From: an uncultured Planctomycetaceae bacterium
GTDB taxonomy: Bacteria > Planctomycetota > Planctomycetia > Planctomycetales > Planctomycetaceae
DNA: 6,575 bases
Direction: 5' to 3'
Assembly (NCBI GenBank): GCA_903823545.1
Contig: CAIJTL010000267.1
Location: 1 to 6,575, forward strand
Shown here: positions 1 through 6,575 of the stretch, one piece after another
Layout of the letters: each line of letters starts with the position of its first letter
Numbering within the stretch: the first letter of the stretch is position 1
Translations under genes and position numbers: made by a program
Notes under the pieces: generated by a model
The model's input: only the letters and a program-made list of their open reading frames with translations
What the model was told of the DNA's origin: nothing
The model's database searches: none

Positions 1-2
1 AT

Positions 3-329
3 TACCCGCGTACGCTGAAGCCGTTTTACATGCGCTGCAATGAAGACGAAAAAACGGTGCGCGCAATGGACGTGCTCGTTCCACGAGTCGGCGAAATCAT
101 CGGTGGTAGCCAACGCGAAGAGCGATTGGATGTGTTGCTGGAACGTATGAAAGAGTGCCATCTCGATCCTGAAACCTATTGGTGGTACGTCGATCTCCGC
201 CGCTACGGCACGGTCCCACACGCTGGATTCGGTCTTGGTTTCGAGCGACTGATTCAACTCGTTACCGGCATGGCCAACATCCGCGACTGCATTCCGTTCC
301 CGCGAGTGCCCAAGAGCGCGGAGTTCTAA
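3..329 (+). CDS. asnS: Asparaginyl-tRNA synthetase, C-terminal part (5' end outside window)
   Basis: This class II aminoacyl-tRNA synthetase charges tRNA-Asn with asparagine in the cytoplasm. Only the last 108 codons are present, and the reading frame is already open at position 3. The visible part is the end of the catalytic domain. [16 protein letters not shown] (nt about 90-137) is typical of AsnS and separates it from the related AspRS and Lys[21 protein letters not shown] follows, and GFGLGFERL (nt 225-251) is class II motif 3, whose Arg contacts ATP. The protein ends with [12 protein letters not shown] and a TAA stop, the usual short end of bacterial AsnS, so the 3' end is intact. Having AsnS implies that at least part of Asn-tRNA is made directly rather than by the transamidation route. 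No intrinsic terminator follows closely. Identity is very secure; nothing upstream can be judged. Confidence 0.96.
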   Translation, partial: YPRTLKPFYMRCNEDEKTVRAMDVLVPRVGEIIGGSQREERLDVLLERMKECHLDPETYWWYVDLRRYGTVPHAGFGLGFERLIQLVTGMANIRDCIPFPRVPKSAEF

Positions 330-541
330 CGCGATCCTGAAGTTCGCCGCGCAGTGCTGCTAGACTCGCGTCAAAAGTTAATTGCGTGATTTCACCGGCA
401 AAGGTTGCGAAGACTTCGAAGATCTGTGCCCGGGAAAAGATTACTTTGATTGCGTATGAGACACCGCCGCAAATTGGTTGTGCCAACAAGTCTTGGCAGC
501 ACCACCGATGCGATGGAGTCGCCGGGAGTCCTGAGAAATTC

Positions 542-644
542 GTTTTTTGAAACGCTGAGATCGCTGAGAGAGCGAACGCAGAGGATGTGGAGGACTCTCA
601 GCGAACTCCGCGTCAAACTCTGTGGCCTCAGCGTTTCAAAAAGC
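542..644. repeat. Nested inverted-repeat element with CTCnGCG-type units
   Basis: Two outer arms of 16 bases, TTTTTGAAACGCTGAG (544-559) and CTCAGCGTTTCAAAAA (627-642), are perfect reverse complements, and one more pair (542 G with 644 C) forms after a mismatch. Inside lies a second perfect pair, TCGCTGAGAG (561-570) with CTCTCAGCGA (595-604). The right half is also a run of degenerate 9-12 base direct units beginning near 595, 606, 618 and 627 (CTCTCAGCG, CTCCGCGTC, CTCTGTGGC, CTCAGCGTT). The left half carries the same units in reverse orientation (AACGCTGAG, CGCTGAG, AACGCAGAG). This is the look of a small dispersed palindromic repeat (REP- or MITE-like). No transposase and no obvious target duplication are visible. 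No T-run follows the stem on either strand in the right place, so an intrinsic terminator is less likely. Only one copy is in the window. Confidence 0.75.
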
Positions 645-691
645 ATTTCCAAGAGGATTCCAAATCCGGTCGGACTACGCCAGGAAAGATT

Positions 692-747
692 GTCGCACAC
701 CCTTCAAACGGACAAGCAAACTCAGTTGTGTCAGTGGAATGTGCGAC
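692..747. repeat. 8-bp dyad upstream of hydrolase gene
   Basis: GTCGCACA (692-699) and TGTGCGAC (740-747) are perfect reverse complements separated by 40 bases, ending 69 bases before the GTG start of the hydrolase gene. This could be a looped operator, a leader hairpin or chance. Nothing else supports a function. Confidence 0.25.
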
Positions 748-804
748 CTGGTGAATCCTTCCCTTCAGTTAATGCTTCTTCTGTGTTTTCCTCGCTTGGT
801 AGAC

Positions 805-813
805 GAGAGGTGA
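805..813 (+). promoter_or_regulatory. Ribosome binding site fixing the GTG start of the hydrolase
   Basis: GAGAGGTGA at 805-813 contains GGTGA, complementary to the 16S rRNA 3' end. It sits 3 to 6 bases before GTG at 817, depending on the core chosen. This supports GTG 817 as the start, as does the signal peptide that begins directly after it. Confidence 0.6.
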
Positions 814-816
814 ATT

Positions 817-1914
817 GTGCATTCAAAATTTTTCTTCGTCATAGCGCTTGCCGCCGTTTGTTTCACGGACTTCGCTGTTGCGGCTGACGATGTTCCTTGG
901 CTGGCCGAGGTCCAGAAAGCGCCGGCGAACCCGTCGCGAGAGCGGCTTGGCAAAGTGACGCCGGTTCTCATGGATGTGAACGGCAACGCGATCACAACAC
1001 GTGCGGGTTGGGACTCTCATCGGAAAAGCATTCGAGCAGACTGGCTCAAGTTTCTTGGTCCAATGCCGGAACCTCGGCCGGCCGTGAAATTGGAGTTGCT
1101 TAAGACGGAACAACTCGAATTACTTGAACGGCAACTGGTGCGTTACGAAGGTGAACCGGGGTTGTTCGTTGAAGGTTATTTGTTGCTGCCGACTTCAGCG
1201 AACAGCAGCGGGAAAAAGCGAGCGGGAATCGTCGCCTTGCATCAAACGACGAATGCCAGCATCGACGAGATCGCGGGAGTGAGTGGACCGGACTCGATGC
1301 AGATTGGATTGAAGTTGGCGAAGCGCGGCTTCGTTGTGTTCTGTCCGCGCTGCTTTTTGTGGCAGAACGTCAAAGACCTAAACGATGCGGTCGCAAAACA
1401 TCGGGAACGGCATCCGAATTCACTCGGTATGGCCAAGATGTTGTACGACGCAATGCGAGGCACCGATGTCCTCGCGAGCTTGCCCGAAGTCGACGCAAAC
1501 CGCATCGGCGCAGTTGGTCATTCTCTCGGTGCGAAGGAGGCGTTGTATCTCGCGGCATTCGATGAACGGATCAAGGCCGCTGTTGCCAGTGAGGGAGGAA
1601 CCGCATTCCGTTCGACGAATTGGGATGCCCCGTGGTATCTCGGCCCAGCGATTCGCGATGAGAAATTTCCGCTCAATCACCACCAACTGTTGGCGTTGAT
1701 CGCTCCGCGACCTTTCATGATTCTCGGCGGTGAATCCGGTTCCGGCGCGGCTGACGGAGATCGCAGTTGGCCACTGTTGGAAGCCGCAATCCCTGCTTGG
1801 AAATCGTATGGCGAACCAACTCGGCTCGGTCTGCTCAATCACCACCAAGGGCATTCAATACCTGAACCGGTCTTTGAGCGAACAGCCGAGTGGCTCGAAA
1901 CCTATCTCCGCTAA
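817..1914 (+). CDS. Exported alpha/beta hydrolase (dienelactone hydrolase / acetyl-xylan-esterase-like)
   Basis: A 365-residue serine hydrolase, probably exported. Residues 1-22 form a signal peptide: short basic start, hydrophobic core FFFVIALAAVCF, and an AVA cleavage motif before ADDVPW. No lipobox Cys is seen. A divergent N-terminal stretch (about 25-130) precedes the alpha/beta-hydrolase core. IVALHQTT (138-145) looks like the oxyanion-hole strand. GHSLG (234-238) is the nucleophile elbow with Ser236. LIAPRPFMILGGE (294-306) is the late strand leading to the acid, with Asp313 or Asp315 the likeliest candidate. HHQGHSIPE ends with the probable catalytic His346. This order and the HQTT motif match esterases often labelled dienelactone hydrolase or acetyl-xylan esterase in planctomycetes; the substrate, perhaps an esterified polysaccharide, is inference. 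The start is GTG with a good ribosome binding site. It stands alone, with about 490 bases before it and 157 after. Confidence 0.85.
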   Translation: MHSKFFFVIALAAVCFTDFAVAADDVPWLAEVQKAPANPSRERLGKVTPVLMDVNGNAITTRAGWDSHRKSIRADWLKFLGPMPEPRPAVKLELLKTEQLELLERQLVRYEGEPGLFVEGYLLLPTSANSSGKKRAGIVALHQTTNASIDEIAGVSGPDSMQIGLKLAKRGFVVFCPRCFLWQNVKDLNDAVAKHRERHPNSLGMAKMLYDAMRGTDVLASLPEVDANRIGAVGHSLGAKEALYLAAFDERIKAAVASEGGTAFRSTNWDAPWYLGPAIRDEKFPLNHHQLLALIAPRPFMILGGESGSGAADGDRSWPLLEAAIPAWKSYGEPTRLGLLNHHQGHSIPEPVFERTAEWLETYLR

Positions 1915-2071
1915 TCGAGCGACTCGCCACGAGGTCCATTCAACGAATACGCTTCGGTTGTGAGGCCCAAAGATTGGCTCACTGTTTGTTGTCCGCGATC
2001 GCCGCTTCCCGGCTATTGACGGTCGCCGAAATCAACAACGTCGTTCGTATTGTGTTCCGTTGAGATGACCG

Positions 2072-4168
<2,097 letters not shown>

Positions 4169-4296
4169 ATTGCACTAGGAGTCGGCGCACGCCAGAGGCC
4201 CAATGACCATAGGTTTTCTGGATTCATACGGCATCGGAGTAGTTCTTTGAGCTCTGAGCATGCTCGCGAAATCAATTGTTGACTTCCTGGAGCGAT

Positions 4297-4324
4297 CGCT
4301 CAATTCCGCGCGGAATCGGGAGCG
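4297..4324. repeat. Palindrome across the stop codon of the response regulator gene
   Basis: ATTCCGCGCGGAAT (4303-4316) is a perfect 14-base palindrome, flanked by a second pair CGCTC (4297-4301) and GAGCG (4320-4324). It covers the last codons of the minus-strand response regulator gene and lies 130 bases beyond the uvrB stop. Transcripts from either side could fold it, but neither has a U-run after it, so it is not a standard intrinsic terminator. It may pause polymerase or protect 3' ends. Confidence 0.35.
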
Positions 4325-4974
4325 AGCAGGCCGAGTTCCATGGCGAACTGGGTGAGTTCGGCGCGGTTTTGGAGGCCTAGTTTGGACATGAGGCGGGAGC
4401 GGTAGGACTCGACGGTTTTGACGCTCAAATACAGTCGGTCAGCGATGGCTTGATTGGTGTGGCCACGGGCGACTAGGTCGAAGACTTCTCGCTCTCGCTC
4501 GCTGAGTGCATCGAGTGCTTTGGAGGCTTCCAAATGTTTGAGAGGTAAGCCGACTGGGGACGATGGTGCCGATTCGCTTTGTAGGTCGACTTGTGCGTAA
4601 GTTCGGCCGTGAGCGACTGTCCGAATGGCGGTTAGCAAATCGGAGTCGGCAGACTTTTTCATCACGAAGCCTGCGGCCCCGGCAGCCATCGCGAGTCGAA
4701 AGTAGGTCGGATCGTGGTGCATCGTCAGTACGAGGACTCGGATTTGAGGGAACTCCTGAGTCAGCGTTTCGATCAGCTTGGTCCCGGTACCTCCCGGCAT
4801 TTCTAAGTCGAGTGAAATGACATCGGGACGAATCTTGCGGACAGCCTCTATGGTTTCAGCGAACGTTCCCGCTTCACCGACGACTTCCATATCAGACTGC
4901 GTGTTGATGAGCAGACGCAATCCAGACCGCAAGACGGCATGGTCGTCAGCAACCAACACTCGGATTTTGGACAT
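4300..4974 (-). CDS. NarL/FixJ-family two-component response regulator
   Basis: A 224-residue DNA-binding response regulator, cytoplasmic. The N-terminal receiver domain (about 3-120) has the acidic pair Asp10-Asp11, the phosphoacceptor Asp56 in ISLDLEMPG, Thr84 and the conserved Lys106, so all active-site residues are present. After a linker (about 125-155) comes a LuxR/GerE helix-turn-helix (157-201: LSEREREVFDLVARG, TNQAIADRLYLSVKTVESYRSRLMSKLGL). GGAG at 4983-4986 read on the minus strand, 8 bases before ATG, is a good ribosome binding site and fixes the start. The kinase gene ends 28 bases upstream on the same strand, so the two are almost certainly one operon and a cognate pair. Target genes are unknown; the divergent surface-protein gene is a candidate by position only. 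The 3' third uses mostly C-ending codons. Confidence 0.95.
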   Translation of the reverse strand: MSKIRVLVADDHAVLRSGLRLLINTQSDMEVVGEAGTFAETIEAVRKIRPDVISLDLEMPGGTGTKLIETLTQEFPQIRVLVLTMHHDPTYFRLAMAAGAAGFVMKKSADSDLLTAIRTVAHGRTYAQVDLQSESAPSSPVGLPLKHLEASKALDALSEREREVFDLVARGHTNQAIADRLYLSVKTVESYRSRLMSKLGLQNRAELTQFAMELGLLAPDSARN

Positions 4975-5002
4975 TCAGGTGACTCCGAAAAACTGCGAGC
5001 CG

Positions 5003-5902
5003 TTATGCACTTTGATATGGGACTGGAATCTGGACTTTGACCGTTGTCCCGGCACCGATGGCAGAATCGACATGCAGCGTACCCGATAATAAATCGACTC
5101 GTTCACGCATACTGCAGAGTCCAAATGAGCGCGACTCGCGACAACCTCGAAAGGCCGCGATTGGGTCGAAGCCACAACCGTTGTCGTGAAGCACGAGTTC
5201 AAGAGTTTTCGCATTGCGCTGCACAACCAATTGGATCTCTGTCGCACCACCATGTCGAATGGCATTCGATGTCGCTTCTTGGACGATGCGATAGAGCGTG
5301 GTCTCGATATCTCGCGGAAACCGCTCAATGCTGAGCCCTCTCAAATCCAACTTGGTGACTAATCCTTGGACTTTGTGGATGTCATCGAAGTGCCGCTCCA
5401 GTGCAGCGGACAAACCGACGTCATCGAGAACACTGGGACGCAGCCCCGTTGCCAGGCGGCGAATCTCTTGATGCGCGTCGGCACCAACTCGACGTAATTC
5501 TTGGAGATGTTGACGGACATCTGCGTCGGTCGATCGTTCTTCCACCGCTCGCAGTCCGACCGTTAAACAGGTCAGTGATTGGCCCAAGCTGTCATGCAGG
5601 TCGCGAGCGATTCGGCCTCGCTCTTCCTCTTGAGCGGTGAGCACTCGAGCCAACAATTCTGTGCGTGTGGCGATCAATGATCGCAGCGGCCGAATGATCA
5701 GCCACCACATCGCGGGGGCGAGCATTCCGGTCAGCAAGCAAGCATCGAATACCGCCGTATGAAAAGTGGTTGCACTGGTCGGAAGCAACACCGGCAGCAA
5801 CAACATCACTGCCGCTTCGACCGCGAAGATGAGTCCCATGACAACCAAAAACAGTCGCCAAGGTTTGAGGATGTACCAGACTTTCGTGCGTGTGGCTTTC
5901 AT
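5003..5902 (-). CDS. Membrane sensor histidine kinase, HisKA_3 (NarX/DegS/LiaS-like) type
   Basis: A 299-residue kinase that should autophosphorylate and pass phosphate to the regulator encoded 28 bases downstream. Two membrane helices (about 16-40, [20 protein letters not shown]; and about 50-70, ending MWWLII) are joined by a loop of only about 9 residues, so there is no extracytoplasmic sensor domain. A short linker ([10 protein letters not shown]) leads straight to the dimerisation helix [17 protein letters not shown], with phosphoacceptor His103. The ATPase domain follows: N box [10 protein letters not shown] (209-218), DNGCGF (240-245), [11 protein letters not shown] (259-269) and GAGTTV (283-288). 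The second glycine box is slightly unusual (SFGL rather than GxGL). I chose ATG 5902. An in-frame GTG at 5908 would add two residues; neither start has a clear ribosome binding site. The short loop suggests an intramembrane-sensing kinase, such as those that monitor envelope stress; the signal is not known. Confidence 0.93.
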   Translation of the reverse strand: MKATRTKVWYILKPWRLFLVVMGLIFAVEAAVMLLLPVLLPTSATTFHTAVFDACLLTGMLAPAMWWLIIRPLRSLIATRTELLARVLTAQEEERGRIARDLHDSLGQSLTCLTVGLRAVEERSTDADVRQHLQELRRVGADAHQEIRRLATGLRPSVLDDVGLSAALERHFDDIHKVQGLVTKLDLRGLSIERFPRDIETTLYRIVQEATSNAIRHGGATEIQLVVQRNAKTLELVLHDNGCGFDPIAAFRGCRESRSFGLCSMRERVDLLSGTLHVDSAIGAGTTVKVQIPVPYQSA

Positions 5903-6082
5903 GACCACATCATCGTTGAAGCATTGCTGGTCGTCACGCTCATTCGCACGGCAAAAAATGTTTGCAGGGTAATCCCCGGCAGCACGTCGGCATTTCTCGA
6001 AGAACCCCCGGCATCCAGCGAGTCATCTCGTTCGTACTGTTACGACGATGTTGCTGAGGAGGGCTTCGAGATGAAGTCGGTC

Positions 6083-6096
6083 GCATCAACTGATGC
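6083..6096. promoter_or_regulatory. Possible operator: GCATCA-AC-TGATGC dyad
   Basis: GCATCA (6083-6088) and TGATGC (6091-6096) are perfect inverted half-sites with a 2-base spacer. The site lies about 180 bases upstream of the kinase start and about 170 bases upstream of the small ORF. Dyads of this size are typical of helix-turn-helix dimer sites, and a NarL-type regulator is encoded next door. The link is inference. Confidence 0.25.
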
Positions 6097-6146
6097 CGAT
6101 CAAAGTCGAACGCGAGGGAGTCACCGAAGTGGTTTGTCAGGGTATT

Positions 6147-6162
6147 TGGTCAAGAAATTGCA
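6147..6162 (+). promoter_or_regulatory. Weak sigma-54-like -24/-12 match
   Basis: TGG at 6147-6149 and TTGCA at 6158-6162 place GG and GC exactly 10 bases apart, the spacing required for RpoN. The bases after GG do not match the consensus CACG. No activator site or AAA+ activator gene is in the window. Chance occurrence is quite possible. Confidence 0.12.
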
Positions 6163-6268
6163 ATTCGAAGTGGGCTTTCCCCGCGATGCTCAGGGCTTTG
6201 TGAGTTTGTGATTAGATGCGGGTGACCGCTTGCAAGAAGTTGTGATTTGCTAAGTACGGTTGAGTGAA

Positions 6269-6382
6269 ATGAAGTCCGATCGCGTCGAATCGATCAACAC
6301 TTCGATGAAGGACGCGATCTCAATTGTGGTTGATATGCCGCTGGCCGTTGTTGTCTGCCGAACGAAATTGTCCGCCGAATAA
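6269..6382 (+). CDS. Small ORF of 37 codons in the leader of the surface-protein gene
   Basis: ATG 6269 to TAA 6380-6382 encodes 37 residues beginning MKSDRVESINTSMKD and ending RTKLSAE, with a hydrophobic middle (AISIVVDMPLAVVV). It ends 21 bases before the ATG of the surface-protein gene on the same strand. Codon use (ATC, AAC, GTC, GCC, CTG, TCG) resembles the genes around it, which favours a real or formerly real coding stretch. Against it, the ribosome binding site is weak (only GAGTGA nearby) and the peptide is not recognised. A TTG at 6260 would add three residues. It could be a leader peptide, a small protein of the same operon, or simply an open stretch in a 5' untranslated region. 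A hairpin (6278-6319) lies inside it. Confidence 0.3.
   Translation: MKSDRVESINTSMKDAISIVVDMPLAVVVCRTKLSAE
6278..6319. repeat. Hairpin with two stems in the surface-protein leader
   Basis: GATCGCGTC (6278-6286) and GACGCGATC (6311-6319) are perfect reverse complements. Inside them, ATCGA (6289-6293) pairs with TCGAT (6302-6306) around an 8-base loop. The transcript could fold this as a two-part stem ending 84 bases before the surface-protein start. No U-run follows, so it is not a standard terminator. It may be a leader structure or a protein-binding dyad. Confidence 0.4.
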
Positions 6383-6390
6383 AAAAGTGA

Positions 6391-6396
6391 AAAGGA
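6391..6396 (+). promoter_or_regulatory. Ribosome binding site of the surface-protein gene
   Basis: AAAGGA at 6391-6396 lies 7 bases before ATG 6404 in a very A-rich stretch (6378-6403). The position and purine content fix the start and suggest efficient translation. Confidence 0.6.
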
Positions 6397-6403
6397 ACAA
6401 AAG

Positions 6404-6575
6404 ATGAACCTCAAGATGCACTGGCTGAAGAATCTATTGAACAAGAACCGTCAATCTTCGCTGCGTCGTTCGTCGTCCTTAAATGGCCGACGGTCTTTCT
6501 CGGCAGAGACACTCGAAGCCAGACAACTGCTCGTGGGAGATATCGCCGGCACTCTGTTGCACGACACGAATGGCA
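6404..6575 (+). CDS. Planctomycete surface/secreted protein with LEPR-XLL-type N-terminus (3' end outside window)
   Basis: Only 57 codons are visible; the frame is open to the edge. The product starts with a basic, Ser/Arg-rich leader (residues 1-32, including SSLRRSSSLNGRR), followed by FSAETLEARQLL (about 32-43). This fits the LEPR-XLL pattern (LE-x-R-x-LL) that marks the N-terminus of many large exported planctomycete proteins and is thought to act in targeting or processing. After it, GDIAGTLLHDTNG (45-57) resembles the opening of an SdrD-B-like or calcium-binding beta-sandwich repeat. The full protein is therefore probably a large repetitive adhesin or wall-associated protein, but only the N-terminus supports this. 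The start is set by a good ribosome binding site. It is divergent from the kinase/regulator operon and preceded by a 37-codon small ORF. Function beyond surface export is unknown. Confidence 0.8.
   Translation, partial: MNLKMHWLKNLLNKNRQSSLRRSSSLNGRRSFSAETLEARQLLVGDIAGTLLHDTNG

Larger units (their letters stand above)
330..816. other. Intergenic region without a convincing gene
   Basis: This gap of about 490 bases separates asnS from the exported hydrolase. Short open frames on both strands cross it (for example 450-887 plus, 392-700 minus), but they overlap one another, have low-complexity or repeat-derived translations, lack ribosome binding sites, and one runs out of frame into the hydrolase gene. 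The region does hold a nested inverted-repeat element (542-644) and a smaller 8-bp dyad (692-699 with 740-747). The promoter of the hydrolase gene must lie here, but I could not pick out convincing -35/-10 boxes. Confidence 0.6.
5909..6268. other. Divergent intergenic region between kinase operon and surface-protein gene
   Basis: This part of the gap should contain the promoters of the leftward kinase/regulator operon and of the rightward surface-protein gene. A plus-strand frame ending at 6211 begins inside the kinase gene in antisense and translates to nothing recognisable, so I do not call it. A 46-codon sub-frame from ATG 6071 cannot be excluded but has no support. I see a 14-base dyad (6083-6096) and a weak sigma-54-like match (6147-6162). 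No clear sigma-70 boxes were found on either strand. Confidence 0.5.

Noticed and set aside
329..371. ACGCGA/TCGCGT pair after the asnS stop as a terminator
   Set aside because: The arms are 6 bases with a 31-base loop and no T-run follows.
392..700. Minus-strand open frame of 102 codons
   Set aside because: Much of the translation (Leu/Arg/Ser-rich) comes from the repeat units themselves, a common source of false ORFs.
450..887. Plus-strand open frame of 145 codons between asnS and the hydrolase
   Set aside because: It crosses the repeat element, runs out of frame into the signal peptide of the hydrolase gene, has no ribosome binding site and its translation is not protein-like.
2016..2053. 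TTGACG and TATTGT as a sigma-70 promoter for uvrB
   Set aside because: The boxes are separated by 26 bases, well outside the working range, and no other -10 fits the TTGACG.
5759..6211. Plus-strand open frame of 150 codons overlapping the kinase start
   Set aside because: The first third is antisense to the kinase membrane helices, and the composition (His, Gln, Ser, Arg) is not that of a folded protein. No ribosome binding site is seen.
6230..6256. TTGCAA and TAAGTA as a promoter for the surface-protein gene
   Set aside because: The spacer is 15 bases and the -10 box matches poorly.
6071..6283. Similar sequences ATGAAGTCGGTCGC (6071) and ATGAAGTCCGATCGC (6269) as a direct repeat
   Set aside because: Only 8 contiguous bases match before differences begin, so chance is adequate.

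Overview
The window reads as a piece of a planctomycete chromosome. The best clue is the gene that runs off the right edge. Its product starts with a basic, Ser/Arg-rich leader followed by LEARQLL, a variant of the LEPR-XLL signature found at the N-terminus of large planctomycete surface proteins. The secreted alpha/beta hydrolase and the scarcity of strong Shine-Dalgarno sites at some genes fit that placement. Genus or species cannot be told from the sequence alone.

Layout, left to right. (1) Positions 3-329 (+) are the last 108 codons of asnS, asparaginyl-tRNA synthetase. (2) Positions 330-816 hold no convincing gene but carry a nested inverted-repeat element (about 542-644) built from degenerate CTCnGCG-type units. 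(3) 817-1914 (+) is a GTG-started exported hydrolase of the dienelactone hydrolase/acetyl-xylan-esterase-like group. (4) 2072-4168 (+) is a complete uvrB, the helicase-like damage-verification subunit of nucleotide excision repair. (5) On the minus strand, convergent with uvrB, lie a NarL/FixJ response regulator (4300-4974) and, 28 bp upstream of it, its likely partner, a membrane histidine kinase of the HisKA_3 family (5003-5902). (6) A 500-base divergent intergenic region (5903-6403) holds several dyads, a weak sigma-54-like match and a 37-codon small ORF. (7) 6404 to the edge (+) is the start of the LEPR-XLL surface protein.

How the genes relate. asnS, the hydrolase and uvrB are co-directional but widely spaced, so they look like separate transcription units with housekeeping or catabolic roles. 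The kinase and regulator form a clear two-gene operon (membrane sensing, phosphotransfer to Asp56, LuxR-type DNA binding). Their operon diverges from the surface-protein gene, so the shared intergenic region is a plausible place for the regulator to act, but nothing here proves that. uvrB and the regulator gene converge without a visible intrinsic terminator. Both coding strands become C-rich and G-poor towards their 3' ends, which suggests Rho-dependent termination.

I see no defence system, CRISPR array, tRNA, rRNA or insertion sequence. The more unusual elements are the nested repeat after asnS, the sensor-less kinase next to a surface-protein gene, and the small ORF in the leader of that gene.
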